64,000 nucleotides of DNA from Powellomyces hirtus (Eukaryota > Chytridiomycota > Chytridiomycetes > Spizellomycetales > Powellomycetaceae): the NCBI GenBank assembly GCA_025526995.1, contig JAHLKG010000002.1, positions 1,922,001 to 1,986,000 of the forward strand, given 5' to 3'. This document shows positions 31,516 to 43,578 of this stretch, piece after piece; the stretch's first letter is position 1, and each line of letters begins with the position of its first letter. The notes beneath the pieces are model-generated. The model was not told the DNA's origin. It saw nothing but the letters and a program-made list of their open reading frames with translations, and made no database searches. Position numbers and translations under genes: made by a program.

Positions 31516-32040
31516 TGGACGCGAGGTGCAGGCATTACTGATCTGCCCAAGGCCCGTGCCGCTCTCTCGTATTCTCTTTTGTTTTTGAAATGTACTTTTG
31601 AACCCCGCAAATTTCCAAGCACAAAAAAATGTGTTAACATGGTGATCTGATTGAACTACAACTCCCTTGACAAAATGACACACAATGTACAGGAAGCATC
31701 AGATCATGTATTCCTATGTAATAGGCATTATGCACTATGGCAAAAAAAAAGGAAAAAGATATGAAATACACACGGATTTTTAAAGAAATGACTTGTCAAA
31801 AAGCTTAAAACTTGTGATGTGGATCAGACGTCCAGCATAGCTTGCAAAATCAGAGCTAACATTTTGCGTGACTGGATGTTTGGGTGTGTAGCCCAAGTCA
31901 CAATTGCATGGACAATCCTTTTGAGCAGAATTTCGCTGTTGTTGGTGGCTTGGAGCTTGCCCAAAGTCGATGGATTTATTTTAAGGGCAAGCCACCTAGA
32001 AAGGCGTTTGAATCTAGTGAGGAAGTAAAAAATCAGCTGT
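31516..32040 (+). repeat. Repeat R, copy 2
   Basis: Diverged match of 28030-28505; here it continues directly into sequence homologous to the start of the X2 flank (32041 onward matches 21287 onward). Confidence 0.65.
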
Positions 32041-32620
32041 CCTACAAAATTGTTCCTGGAAAAACTTGCATTAGTAAGGAATTGTGGGAGATCTGGAAAA
32101 ATCAAAGTGTCGGGATGGCAATTTACCTCGAATCCTCATAGCGCATTCCAAGAGTTTGTTGGCAAAGGATCTCAACCTGCGTCAACAGGCGATCCCAGAG
32201 CTGCGAATGGGGGGAAATAAATTGGTTGTGCATGCTAAGGAACAGCCGTCCAACTTCAAGCTGGATGAAAAATTATCTATGCAACTGCAGGATATTGTTG
32301 GAAACTGAAAGATGTGTAATTGAAACTATTACAAATGAAAACAAAAAAAAAATATTAAATATAATATTTTATTATTAATGTGTAACATATGAAATGATTT
32401 GTTTTTTAAAAACGCCACATATTTTAGTGTTTAAACACTCTTTTTAAGTAAATACACTATGCTTTGAGAGGTTTGTGGCATACAATTATATTTCTTGAGT
32501 GTTTTTTCCACATAAGTTTTTTTTTTTTTCAAGATACACTAAGCGCTTGAAATATGAGATAGCACTTTCATATTGTGTTTTTGAACACTGACAATCACAT
32601 TCATTATTTTTCAATACAAT
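32041..32620 (+). repeat. Diverged copy of the X2 3' flank plus AT-rich repeat
   Basis: 32041-32300 matches 21287-21540 (cagctgtcc, ggaaaaatcaaagtg, gcaatttacctcg) with substitutions, and 32330-32620 matches the AT-rich family. The region between X2 proper and the AT repeat is missing, so this is an internally deleted relative of the X block. Confidence 0.6.
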
Positions 32621-33103
32621 CAATACAAATGTTAGGTTCTACTCAATTCAAAGGTTGTATGACTTTCAACTCTCTAAAACTCCCTGTTTTTATCCAAAAA
32701 CTCATTCAATTCAACTGAAAAGAAATTATGGACACCAACATTTGCAGATACAAATACACAACATATATGTTATCAATCTTTCAATTGATTGTTCTACAAA
32801 CAAAAAGTGTTCACATTCAAAATATCAAATAGCATTGCAATTAAACGTTCAGACACATAAAGTGAGCAACACAATTATGTACTTGTGTTTGAAGCAGCAT
32901 AGCGCTGAACCCTCTCCTTATTTGCTCAGACTTTAGCACTGTTAAAGTTGAGCCATGTGATCCATGCTTTTCATTCCATCCAAGACATATCTGGATGTTC
33001 CTCAAACAAGTCAAACACTTTTAGAACTCCTGGTAGGTAGCCTTTTGTATAAGCGGTGAAGAGCTTGTGCTGAACCTGATTTCTTTATGGCCCAACATCA
33101 ACA
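32621..33103. other. AT-rich spacer
   Basis: Short frames only (a 93-codon plus frame at 32655-32936 is AT-rich low-complexity peptide); nothing recognised. Confidence 0.4.
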
Positions 33104-33947
33104 AACGGGTAGAGGTTGCAAGCGAGCTATCCGAGCTATCAAATCCATTATGCGGATATATATTGATTACTCTGGTGAAAACTGGAAGGAATAGCTCCCA
33201 TTGGTTGAATCAGTCATAAATTCAACACCCCATCAAAACTTTAATGGCCTCACACCTCATGAAGTCAAACTTGATCAAACACCACAACCGCCAGGGTGGA
33301 CTATTGCACCTTATCTTTTTGGGGCTATGATTGTATTAAAACAAGAAATTGTCCAAATTGTTCAACAACTATCTTGCCCTATGCAAGATTGATATGAATT
33401 ACAATTCAACGTTGGCCAAAATGCTATTGCTTTATCTATTGAAGATCAGGTCAACTTTAATTGCCCCAACGTAACTGCTGAATTTGACAATACCAAATCA
33501 AACAAACTACTTCCAAAATGGAAAGGCCCATTCTGTATTACGGAAAAAGGTTCACCTGCTTATACTTATCAGTTGGATCTTAAAAACACTGCTATTGGCA
33601 ATATATGGCCATACTTCTATGTTAATATCTTACAATCTCACATCGCATCCAAACATCCGATACGCAAACGCTTGCTTCTTTATGAAGAACCTGTGATGAT
33701 ACAAGGACAACCAAAGTATGCAATTGAAAAAATTCTCAGTGAACAATGTTGACAGAACAAACATGAATTTTTATTCAAATGGGTCAGGTATCCAGATCTT
33801 GTTTAGGATCCCAAAACAGCAATGTGCAACATTGAAGCTCTTAAGATCTGACGCACTGACCATTGCCCCATTTCACTCCTTCTACAAGTTGGTAACTGAC
33901 CAAAAACAGTCTTGTTCTGCTTTGGGTTTCCGGAAAAATGATGATTA
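33104..33947 (+). pseudogene. Ty3/gypsy integrase C-terminal half with chromodomain-like tail
   Basis: The main frame reads LPLVESVINSTPHQNFNGLT (the W..LP..e...N...H...G.tP block), then TPHEVKLDQTPQPPGW, VGQNAIALSIEDQVNFN, LLPKWKGPFCITEKGSPAYT, YFYVNILQSHIASKHP, then PKYAIEKILSEQ and KHEFLFKWVRYPD, a chromodomain-like core. Stops interrupt near 33195, 33391, 33750 and 33809. With the LTR at 34339 this is the 3' part of a plus-oriented Ty3 element, distinct from the fragment at the left window edge. Confidence 0.8.
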
Positions 33948-34338
33948 AGTGTAGCAGCCTCATTCTGCTTTGAGCCTCAAAGAGGCGATTGACTTCTTTA
34001 AAGAAAGTGCAACGCCTACTTACTCATCTTTTAAATAAAAGTTGTTCATATGCTATTTAATTCTTCAAAGATCATAAAGTGGTAGCACCTAACCCACATA
34101 ACTATACATTTGTAAAATTCTCGTACTTTGCAAAAGCCAAATGTATTTCCTGCCTCCGCTTTTGTGCTCTATACCGCCTATATCGTCAAGATAAAGTAGT
34201 GATGAATGACCTACTTCATACCACACTTAACGGTGTAGCAATGATTTTCAGTACTTGACAAAGTATTGAAAATTTTTTAATGGGTTTTTGACTTGAGGCC
34301 ATAAATAAAATAGGCCTAAGTCAATGGAGACTATTATA
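33948..34338 (+). mobile_element. Ty3 element 3' non-coding region
   Basis: Sequence between the integrase tail and the 3' LTR; includes a purine stretch (aatggaga) shortly before the LTR start. No coding signal. Confidence 0.45.
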
Positions 34339-34686
34339 TGCCCCACGTCCAATACCGCCATAGTAGCAATCTGAACAATTTCCCTAAGCCACTGGTTCAA
34401 TTTCTCAGGAACACAGGTCCAATTTAGCTAAAGAATAGTTGAAGTAAGCCTCTTTATGACATGTTTCCTGAAATGGAAACGTGTCTTTGTGCCCAATGAT
34501 TACACCGCTGTATTTGCAATAAGAAAAGTGGCTTCATAGTTGTTGTGATCAGCAAAAACGGGCGCAACCTATAAATAGTAGAGTACTTTCTGCTCCCGTT
34601 TGAAGAAATATATGGTTTTCTAAACCCACATTTGGTTCATACTGTTTGTTACTTTTACCGATTATTTCAAACAAAAGCGTACTACA
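34339..34686 (+). repeat. Ty3/gypsy 3' LTR (plus orientation)
   Basis: 348 bp starting TGCCCCACGTCC and ending GCGTACTACA, with a TATAAATAG promoter-like core near 34572. Same family as 3466-3811 in opposite orientation. Confidence 0.75.
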
Positions 34687-35329
34687 TAACATTTAAAGAA
34701 ATGTAACAAACATAATTTTGACAGAAAAGCACAAGAGAGTTGCTACCATGTGATATGCAAATGTATCAGGTGGAAGTTCTATAGTTGGAGTTATTGTATA
34801 CAAGAGAGGAAGGTATAGGTGCTCGAGTTTTGAAGACAAAATTTTTGTAGTGATGGATTGTATGTGTTTTTTGACATGGAGGTGTCAAACATTTTTTGAT
34901 CTCAATATCTCTCCTTTGCTGAGTGGATCCCATCCTGGCTCCCTATATGCAAGGTTTTTTGATTTTGGGATCCAGTTAAGGTGTGCGAGGACAATTGTCA
35001 CTGTGCAGCACTGAGTCTTTGGGGTATGTTTGTGGTGCTACTATGGGTGGCTGGCGACGCTTTTACAGTATAATTGCTTTAGGAAGCGTGTATCCCTGAA
35101 CTTGGAATATGGCTTTTCACCTGCCAAACTTGAGGTATAAAATCTATATGCATCTATAAATACATATATGAGACTCAGAGCCATTTTACACAGCGGCTTC
35201 TGGCAATCTGGTGGATGGGCATTTTCCTCTGCCCCTAATCGACTCATAAAGACCAGCAGGATCAAGATCCTGCAGATTTTCTGGAGAGCTGAGAATAGAA
35301 GTCGGTTCCTCTCAGCTTAAAGGGGGTCT
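34687..35329. other. Intergenic sequence left of the Tc1-type transposase
   Basis: No gene seen; one end of the Tc1 element may lie here but I could not pair terminal inverted repeats by eye. Confidence 0.35.
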
Positions 35330-36416
35330 TACCATCCTTCTTTAATCCGATATCCCCTGGATGACCTCAAATCAGCCATCCAAGATCCATGCGGGCAACT
35401 CTACCTTGATACGAAGAGCTAATCGTCAAATTAACCTTCCACCAGGCAAGGTCACAAGGGCACCAAGTTGGATATTTTGGGTCAAAAAGGGCAATGCACC
35501 GATCATAGCCCCTGAACAGTAAAAAAAGGTGCTGAGCAACCAGCAGCTGGAGGCAATCGAGCAGGTCCTTCAAGAAAATCATTGGAAAGCCTTGTTGGGG
35601 TGTGCGCTGCTCTCAATGAATTCAGCGTTTATTACTCTCAAACAAAACTCCTGAGTCCTGAAGAGTCTTGGTGTTGGCAAATACACAGCTGTCAGCAAGC
35701 CTTTCCTCAATGAGCGCAAGTGTCTTATTCGTTACAACTGGACTGAAGAGTGCTTTCACTGGCTCTCAACCGACTGGAGCAATGTCATCCTCTCAGATAA
35801 CTCATCCGTCACTCTGTTTAGCACCCAAAGGAAGCGGGTCTGGCATGGGCGAGGAGACAGCTACAAGTACGATCAGCGGAACCTTCAAAAGCGTGTTCAA
35901 GGCAATGGAGGCAGCGTCATGATCTGGGGCTGCATCACCCGACATGTAGTCGGCCCAATCTTCTTTTCAAAGGGGCACATCACTGGAGAAACCTACAGCA
36001 AGATACTCGGGGAGGTGTATCCACGTTGGCTTCGTGCGTTTTGGGCACGGCCATCTCGGTGAACCTTGGTCATCTGGAATTGAACATTCTGGATATCTTC
36101 TACAGGAAGACGAAGCCTCGCCGCACACTTGCAAGCACACCACAAAGGGGAAGATGGAGAACGGTGTTGTCCACTTGCCATACTGGCCTCCGAGCTGTCC
36201 GGATCTGAACATTATCGAGCGGGTGTGGGACATTCTTGAGAAAGGCATCCGGAATGGGGTTCCCTGCATTCTGGCAAGCCAAGTCTACGTGAGGCATTGA
36301 AGGAGGAGTGGTATTAAATTCCATTGGAAGAGATTCAGAAACTCTACATGCAGTGTGCATACCGTTGCGCGCAGATCTACGAAACGGGTGGCAACAGAGT
36401 TCTAGACTTTACATGA
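35330..36416 (+). pseudogene. Tc1/mariner transposase, frame-shifted
   Basis: In one frame: HWLSTDWSNVILSDNSSVTL (first catalytic Asp), KRVWHGRGDSYKYD, GGSVMIWGCITRHVVGPIFF and GETYSKILGEVYPRWLRAF, then a stop; in the next frame QEDEASPHTCKHTTKG (second Asp), YWPPSCPDLNIIERVWDIL (third catalytic position). A further frame shift gives the normal tail EIQKLYMQCAYRCAQIYETG to a stop at 36416. All three catalytic positions are recognisable but lie in different frames. The N-terminal DNA-binding part (35370-35600) is degraded. Confidence 0.85.
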
Positions 36417-36880
36417 CATGTCATTGTATTTCTACTCACCACCCCTCAAAAATGGTCCAAATAATGAATGGAAGACAGTTCTAGTCTCGCGCGGTTCTGT
36501 TCTACGATGTGGTCACATTGCAAGGCTGGTATTTGGACAAGGGTGGAAAGGGTATGAGCAGATGTGCGAAAAACCGTTGAAAAACGCGACATCGCTGTCA
36601 ATACCTGTCCCATTGACGGAAGAAATACAGTTCTAGACTCGCCAGAGCCTGTTCTACAATGTAGGCCAGGAGGACGGTCTGGTGTATCTGGGATGCGAAA
36701 ATGCCTGCAGAGCTGTTATCGTCAGTTACTGGAATGGCGAGGGGAAGATTGCTCGCAGCCCTGCTGCGCAGCTTAACCCAGTGTCTGGTACAGCATAAAT
36801 GACAGCGTCTCAACTGAGAACTCCCGTCTCGAACAAACTGCGTTTAGATACAACCCTTCTCATCTCCCGCCTCACCCAAA
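36417..36880. other. Intergenic with a diverged direct repeat
   Basis: A motif cagttctag(a/t)ctcgc followed by (c/g)ctgttctac(a/g)atgt occurs near 36475 and again near 36628. The right end is the promoter of the DUF4336 gene. Confidence 0.4.
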
Positions 36881-37726
36881 ATGTCCGCCACTATCCCACC
36901 CCCTACCCACATCCGCACCCTCACCCCAACCCTCACCACCTTCTCGCGCCCCTTCACCCGCTCCAACATTCTCCCCATCGGGATCCGCATGACATGCATC
37001 AAACTCCCCACCCACCAGCTCGTCCTTATCGGCCCGACCCCGCTCGACCCCACCACCCTCGCAGCGCTCCACAACCTCAACACACCCGTCGCGTACATCA
37101 TCTGCCCAAATGTCGTGCACCACCTCAGTGTCGCTGCGTATAAGGAACACTGGCCCGACGCGAAAATCGTCGGCGTGAAAGGCCTACCCGAAAAGAGACC
37201 CGATATTACATTCGACCATGTCCTCACAACATCCACATCCCCCCCACTCCCGTTTGAACCCCACCTCCAATTCCGCCATTTCGCAGGATCCCGGAACCAG
37301 GACACGGCATACTACCACCCGGAATCACGCACCCTCATCACGGCCGACCTGCTCTTCAACTTACCCCCCACAGAACAGTACGGCCCCGACCACACATTCG
37401 GCCTATTTGCCCGCCTCGCCCACTCATTCTTTAAACCGGGAACGCGGTCGCATAAATTCTTCACCCGCTATGCGATGGCGGCTGATGCAGACGTCATGAA
37501 GAAGGACGTCGAGTACGTCGACCAGAATTGGAAGATTGAGCGAATTAGTAAGTTCTCAAACAGAAAAAATAGTCTTCTGTTTTTCGCGTCGCTCTCTAGA
37601 ATCTAATCTAAACATCTCTGGGTCCTGCTTGCTCATTTCGTCATCTACTTAGTACCCGCTCACGGCGACATTATCGAAACCGACGCACACAAAGCATTCC
37701 GTGACGCTTTCGCTTGGTATTTCTAA
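36881..37726 (+). CDS. DUF4336-type metallo-beta-lactamase-fold protein
   Basis: Exons 36881-37547 and 37653-37726 (donor GTAAGT, acceptor ACTTAG, phase 1), 246 residues. Recognisable family points are MTCIKLPTHQLVLIGPTPLD, IICPNVVHHLSVAAYKEHWP, the core LITADLLFNL and the C-terminal IIPAHGDII followed by FAWYF. This matches uncharacterised MBL-fold proteins (DUF4336) widespread in fungi and bacteria; the HxHxDH motif of true metallo-beta-lactamases is only partly kept (VVHHL), so hydrolase activity is uncertain. The second exon is tiny but carries the conserved PAHGD motif, which supports the join. The gene borders the transposon island. Confidence 0.8.
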
Positions 37727-39112
37727 ACCCTCTTTGCGCGGCGGCCAGCGTCCCCACTTTATCGTTTCAGCGCTCGCCATGATTTTCTGTATATAGTAGT
37801 GCCCTGCTCTCTCTCTCTCTGTCATTTCCGTGCTGTGTCCTCTTTCTTTAAATATCGGTTCGCACTGTACATCTACTCCTGAATATATACTCAATCGTTG
37901 TGTCACTTACTGTCGAGTTGAGCAAACTGGTGCGCCAACAAGACGCTCAACCACCCGATGCCAAGCTGACAGATACACAGAGAGAAAATTATATATATAA
38001 GGAAAAAAAAAAGAAAGGTAGAGATACGATACGATACGCGGAAGAAGGGGAAGATATGTGTGCGTCGACAGCAAAGGGAAGGGGGGAAAGGGGGAGGGGG
38101 AATCGCCAAATACAACAAGAGGCCAACAAAATAAAACCAAAATACTACCCTATACCCACCGACTACATAACGAATACGGAAGACGGAAGACGGATACATC
38201 AAAAGAGCGAAAGCGATAACGCCCCAACGACAAGAACCTACAACACAACCAGCAGGGAGCCACCGGGACCTGACTAGCACATAGGCAAACGGAAGTGGAA
38301 TCAGAGGGGGGGCTACGCCACAAGTGGGGACGGAATGGAGACGGGTGAGGAAATAGAGTTCAGGTTCTCAATCTACGAAATTTCCGTTCCGATTGGTGAT
38401 TGGTGGCGTGAGAAGCTAGGCTTCTTCTTTCGCTGGAATATCTTTTTGATCTGTGTTGTTTTTTTCGTTGCGATGCACAAACTCGATGCTATTGGAACCG
38501 TCGGAAAGGGGAAGGGGGTGTGTGTCGTCGTATGTGAGACCCAGAAAAGGACCCGCAGATATTGGGCACCGCAATCGAGATGGGCAAGGTTTCCAGGTTC
38601 CGGTTTCCCATTCCACTGCTTCTCCTCCCGCTTGATTTCCGCAATTCCGACGTGCGAATAGAAAAGCAGGCGAGAAATAACAATAAGGAGGTTTCATGGC
38701 CAGTTGCGTGTCGTGAATTGAGGAATAGTTGGATCAATACGGGGTTGGGTCCTTCAAGGTGAAACCGGCCACGGAGTGTGTTGTAACTTTCCCAACCCAC
38801 ATCGGAACAGAGAGACAGAAGGGAAACAGAAAAGGAGCGGTAACATGTCGGGTTTGCTGTGTCGTATATTGTTTTGTTGGGCCGATAAAAAGAAAGTAGA
38901 AAGCCCCGCGTCGTAGTTGTTGTCGATGGCAAAAGATAAGAAAGCAGAAATCGTTCCGAATACTTAGACAGATAACCCTAAAATAACCATCATGGGAAAT
39001 AAGCCGGTGGGAGAAGACAACGTTGATTCATTCCAGAGACTTGTGCTTTTTTGATGTTTTAGCGCGATACAGGAGCGGGCCAGCCAAAAGAGAGAGAGGT
39101 GGAGGTAATAGA
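37727..39112. other. Convergent intergenic region
   Basis: 3' ends of the DUF4336 and CCCH genes. 37985-38150 is purine-rich and 38300-38900 has only short frames. No gene supported. Confidence 0.45.
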
Positions 39113-41678
39113 TTACGCGACGGTCCGCTTGATGGTTTTAAAGATAGGTAGACGATGGCCAAACGATTGGGTCCTACGCCGCTGAATGCCCGGGCCACCA
39201 CCGTCGGCAAGAGTGTCGTCCTCGTCGCCTTCGTCGCGCAGATGCTCTTCTTCCAGAATAGTTTCACGGACGGGAGACGGGTGGCCAGACGGAGGCGGAG
39301 AAAGAAGCTGCTGGTGCTGCATCTGGAAGGACGCTGGGCCAGAATAGTAACCGCCAGCCGAAGTGGAGGACGAAGGAGGAGAGGAAACCATACCACCTCC
39401 ATTGTTTCCACCACCAGATTTCATCGCCAGATACTGCTGGTGGCGGGCGGCATTCAGTTGCGTGTAGTAGTCACCGGCAGCATACTGGTCTTGGGGAAGC
39501 GGACTGCCTGGAAGGTATCCGCTGAAAGACTCGGACCGATTCTTGCCCCAAGGTCGAACGTCAGGAGGTACGAACCCAGCCGGCTGAGTGACGGAGCGAG
39601 AGCGGCGAGTGCGCTCGCGAGGTGGAGTTGCAAGTGCCGACGCATTGTCGTTGGGTATATACTCTCCGTTCTCATCGACATCGCCGCCGCCGCCTGCGGC
39701 ATTCAAGGCGTTGTGCATCACCGAATTAGGAATATGGCGAAGAGAGGATGGGTGCTGCTGAGACTGTTGATACTGTTGTTGATGGTGGTGGTGTGGGTAT
39801 ATGTTGCCATCGACTTGAGCATCTCCGTAGTGAGAATCGTTGCGAGGATCTACCGTGCTCAGACGGCGGGCTTCGGCATAGGCAGAGGCGTTCTGGTTCA
39901 TGGCCAGTTCTGTGTGGCTGCTGGACGATCCAATGTGAGTGTTGCGCATCATCAGCGACAAACGATCCATCGCATTCGGAGCGCCATGCATGTATCCTTC
40001 CGCGATCGGCGACACCACCTCATTGGCGTTGGACGGACGGCGGCCGGAAAAGTAGGCGTCTGCAATCGCGCGGTGATCATACATTTGGGACGCGGTGGGC
40101 GACGTGAGGGACTTTTGGCCATTGCCATTGCTAACTTTATTCTCGCGCATGTCGCCGCTCGTGCCGTTACCACCCGCGTTGCGAAGACTTCCAGTAGACA
40201 TGGTGCGGGCCCTAGTGCGCGCCTGGTTCGCGGTCTGCTGGTCGACCTCCTCGGTGGGACTTTGTAATCCATCCGCGGTCTTGTCGCCACCACTGTCGCC
40301 TCCGCTTCCTTTCATGTTCCTTTCTACATTTTCGGTATGGATGAAGCAGCAGCGCTTGCCGTACGGACAGGTTCCCTTTTCCCAGAATGTTTTGCACATC
40401 TCGGTCTTGTATTTTGGATGACGGTCCACTGGGCGGAGTTCTACCTGCGAATGCGCAAACTGACATTTTGTTCCGTACCGGCACGTGCCAGTTTCTTCCC
40501 ACGATCGACACAACTCGGTCTTGTACAGGCTCATTTTCTTGAGTTCTCGGTCCATCTTGTGCGAGGTGCCAATGCTCCCATTGTCTGAGGTGGCCAGTCC
40601 TTCAGCGTAGAGAGCTGGGCCAGTAGCAAGGGAGGCATCTGCTGTGGCCGAGCGTCTACGGGCATACTGTTGTTGCGGTCGGGCGGCCGGCGGAGGCGTG
40701 GCATTGGGAGTCGGAAGAGGAGGATCGGCATACGACAAAGGAGCTGTCATGTATCTGGCGGGGTGAACGTGACCAAGAGAACCACCACCTAGCTGTGCCT
40801 GGTGGTGGTGGTTGTGGTGGTGCAGTTCCGGTTCCAATGCCAGATTGTGATGCGATTTGGGATAGGCCAGCAGCGGCTGTTGAGAGTGAGGATGGGAATG
40901 TCCACAGTGAGGGACCGCTCCGACGGGAGAAAGAGGCTCGTACGACATGGTTCCTTGTTGGTAGGCTCCAAACCGAGGTGCCGCGACGCTTTGGTGATGA
41001 TGGTGGTAAGACTGGTTGTTGTGACCCGTAATACCATGACTGTCGCCTGGGAAGAGTAAAGAAACAGGTTGAGTTTCCGATTTAGAGATCGGCAAGAAGA
41101 GCAGACTCTGTCCGTCTCAACATCCGTCGCGGAACACAAGCAACCACGACGATAGACGAATTCCGGTGAGGACATTTGATGTTCCCATTCTGCCAAAACT
41201 GATCAAATGCCCCCGGCGCAAACCTCTTCCAAGAAATATTACGCTCTGTTTGTCAAAGTCTACCGCCACCGGCCAGCCTTGGTTTCCCAGACCGATCTTC
41301 CATTCTGACTGACAGTTATAACAGAGTCACAGGAAGGCCCAACTCACCTTCGGGACGAGAATAGTCCAATTGTCCGTCAGCTTGTTCGTTGCGAGGAGTC
41401 GGAGCAGCGGTAGAAGCCGTATTAGGACTAGGAGCAGGGTGTTGATAAGCAGTCAGAGCAGTGACGGAACTGGTGCGGGTCGAGTTTCTGCGGATGCTCG
41501 TATTGGCATGATAAGTGTCCTGGCCTTCTCCTTGGGCTTGCTGTTGTCCTTGTAGCTGTGGGTTGTGGTGGTGGTTGTCGTAGCGAGGCTGTTCGAACAT
41601 TGTAGAAGCTGAGACACTGGTGGGAGTATTGGCTGACGTCGAGTTGAGTCGAGACCTCGAGTGCAACAGGATGCTCAT
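39113..41678 (-). CDS. Tristetraprolin/Zfs1-type tandem CCCH zinc finger mRNA-decay factor
   Basis: Exons (minus) 41678-41348 and 41046-39113 joined by a ~300-bp intron (donor GTGAGT, acceptor TTCCCAG, phase 1), 754 residues. Two fingers at about residues 285-350 read [20 protein letters not shown]...H and [20 protein letters not shown]...H, both C-x8-C-x5-C-x3-H with the lead-in YKTE(L/M)C, the signature of TTP/Cth2/Zfs1 proteins that bind AU-rich elements and recruit deadenylases. The rest is low-complexity: His/Gln-rich N-terminus and Ser/Pro-rich C-terminus with [12 protein letters not shown] near the end. The upstream exon was chosen because the second exon's own first ATG lies within the intron. 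Confidence 0.92.
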
Positions 41679-43159
41679 GGGAAGCCCGGGGGTTGTGTCA
41701 CCAAGCAGTTGTCGAGAGAGAGAACGAGAGAGAACGAGCGAGGTGTTTCTTGTGTTGCAGTGGGTAGTGAGTTTCGATTGGAGGAGCTGTAGTTTGGAGT
41801 AGGGGAGTCAAAAGGTAGAGACAGGTGTCAAACGGGGGACGTAGTCGGCGTCAGAGAGTTGGAAGGGGGACTGCTGGGTGGGGAGGGCGAAATGAGTCAG
41901 TTGAAGGAGGCTATGAGAGAGATAGAGAGTCAGTTGCGGCGGCGAGCCATAGAATAGAAGGGCGGTGGTTGAGAAGGAGACAGCGGGGGGGAGGACTGGG
42001 AACACAGGGTGGGAATGGCGAGTGGGAATGGAGTGAGCGGGCAGGCGGGCAGGAGGCAGGTGGAGCGGGTTGGGCAGTGTTGCGTGCGGGTGAGAGAGTA
42101 CGGGTACCGGTATTCGTGACTGGCGTTAAGTGTAAGTGTGACTCTCTCCGTGTGTGCCGCGCCTAAAAGTGAACTACTCCGAGTCGCCCCAAATAAGAAG
42201 GTTGTGCATTTACTACCACCACCTTCAATCTATCAATGGAGTGTGCACGGAGATATCACTGGAGAGAGAGAGAGAATGTACCTTCCTAGTAGCGATACCT
42301 ATAGTCTACACACACACACACACACTGGCATATGTACACGCAGAAAAGCCCCAATAACAACAAATGCGGCAAATTGTCATGTCACAAAAGCCCCGCCCTA
42401 ACAAAAAATGTGGCAGAAGCAACCCATACTACCCCCCCTCTGCCGCAAAGCCTCAAGCATCGTCATATATCGATACTAGGCATGTATGTAAATGCAATCC
42501 GCCGGTCCAGCCACCAGCCGCTGCTCATTCGTTCTGCGGTGGTCTGCGTGGGACTCACTGACCTGGCTGGCCCCTCACACGCCTCCGTGGTGCAACCCAC
42601 GCCGCGGTTATGGTCTCTCGCTGGCGTGCCCTCACAAACACACACTGATCATCGATGCACAGAGTATCAACAACCAACCACTTGGTGCCCTTGCTCGGGT
42701 CGATCTGCAGCCAGAAACACAATACACCAGTTGACACCACCAGCACGACTTTGGTTGCATACATTGTCACGAGGTGTGTCAGTCACCGCGCACGTTTTTG
42801 CTGCTGCCGCCCATAAAGCGACGGAAAGAAATGATCAAGAGAGATTGGAAAGTATGGCTATGGAAATATGAATCTGATTGGGAGTCACGTACAGACATAT
42901 ATTTACACGAATGACAAATGTGTGGAGAAAGAGAGAAGGAGACAGAGAGACACGGCTTTTCTTGACGGATGATGCCTTCCTTGTCTCTGTCCTACGAGAA
43001 TCTGACGGGCTGACTAAAGGTGGATTCATTGATTCAAGCCCATACCATATTATAGCATCCAAAGATCCAAGAACCTCCTCATCAATGGACTCGTTCAATC
43101 GTTCGTGACTTTACGCCATTCCCACAAAACATGGTGCAGCGGCAGAAACCACATCCAGC

Positions 43160-43200
<41 letters not shown>

Positions 43201-43374
43201 CTCTCCTTAGAGTCTTCTCTCTTGTTGGTTTGTTATCAACAATGATGACACTCGCGTATCGCTACAACCGCCTCCGGGTGTCTTTTATCGTGTCTGCGGC
43301 TTGACCTATCACCCGCGAGCCACGTGAGTATAAGCCACGTTCAAGATTGCAATGCAAGGATTCCTCACATCCAG
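41679..43374. other. Long 5' region of the CCCH gene up to tRNA-Leu
   Basis: GA/CT-rich leader next to 41678, (CA)n near 42310-42325, and no gene recognised. Confidence 0.45.
43163..43197. repeat. (CT)n microsatellite
   Basis: An uninterrupted CT dinucleotide run of about 35 bp. Confidence 0.95.
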
Positions 43375-43457
43375 GGCGAGATGGCCGAGTTGGTCTAAGG
43401 CGTCAGGTTAAGGCCCTGATCTCTCCGGAGGCGTGGGTTCAAATCCCACTCTCGTCA
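43375..43457 (+). tRNA. tRNA-Leu (anticodon AAG), copy 1
   Basis: 83 nt without intron. Acceptor GGCGAGA pairs with TCTCGTC, discriminator A. Anticodon stem CAGG/CCTG with loop TTAAGGC gives AAG. Long variable arm (class II, ATCTCTCCGGAG region) and T loop TTCAAAT fit leucine. A T5 run follows about 8 nt downstream. Confidence 0.97.
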
Positions 43458-43578
43458 CATAACTTTTTGCATTCTTTTCCCAACGTTGATTCTCTCAACG
43501 CGTAAACTGTACGGTAGTTTTCGCAATCGCATCCCCTTTCATCTCGACATCGTTGACGACAATAAAAGCAACACCATA

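Noticed and set aside
34741..34760. TGGTAGCA-like sequence as a primer site for the Ty3 LTR at 34339-34686
   Set aside because: It is on the wrong strand and about 50 bp away from the LTR end, and that LTR follows an integrase, so it is a 3' LTR and needs no primer site.
39155..40267. 370-codon open frame on plus opposite the CCCH gene
   Set aside because: Shadow frame of the GC-rich minus-strand gene, which carries two textbook CCCH fingers.
42332..42871. 179-codon plus frame between the CCCH gene and tRNA-Leu
   Set aside because: Low-complexity leader sequence without domain or conserved composition; also open in other frames.
43163..43197. Possible CRISPR-like or regulatory array
   Set aside because: It is a simple CT microsatellite; no spacer-repeat arrays were seen anywhere in the window.
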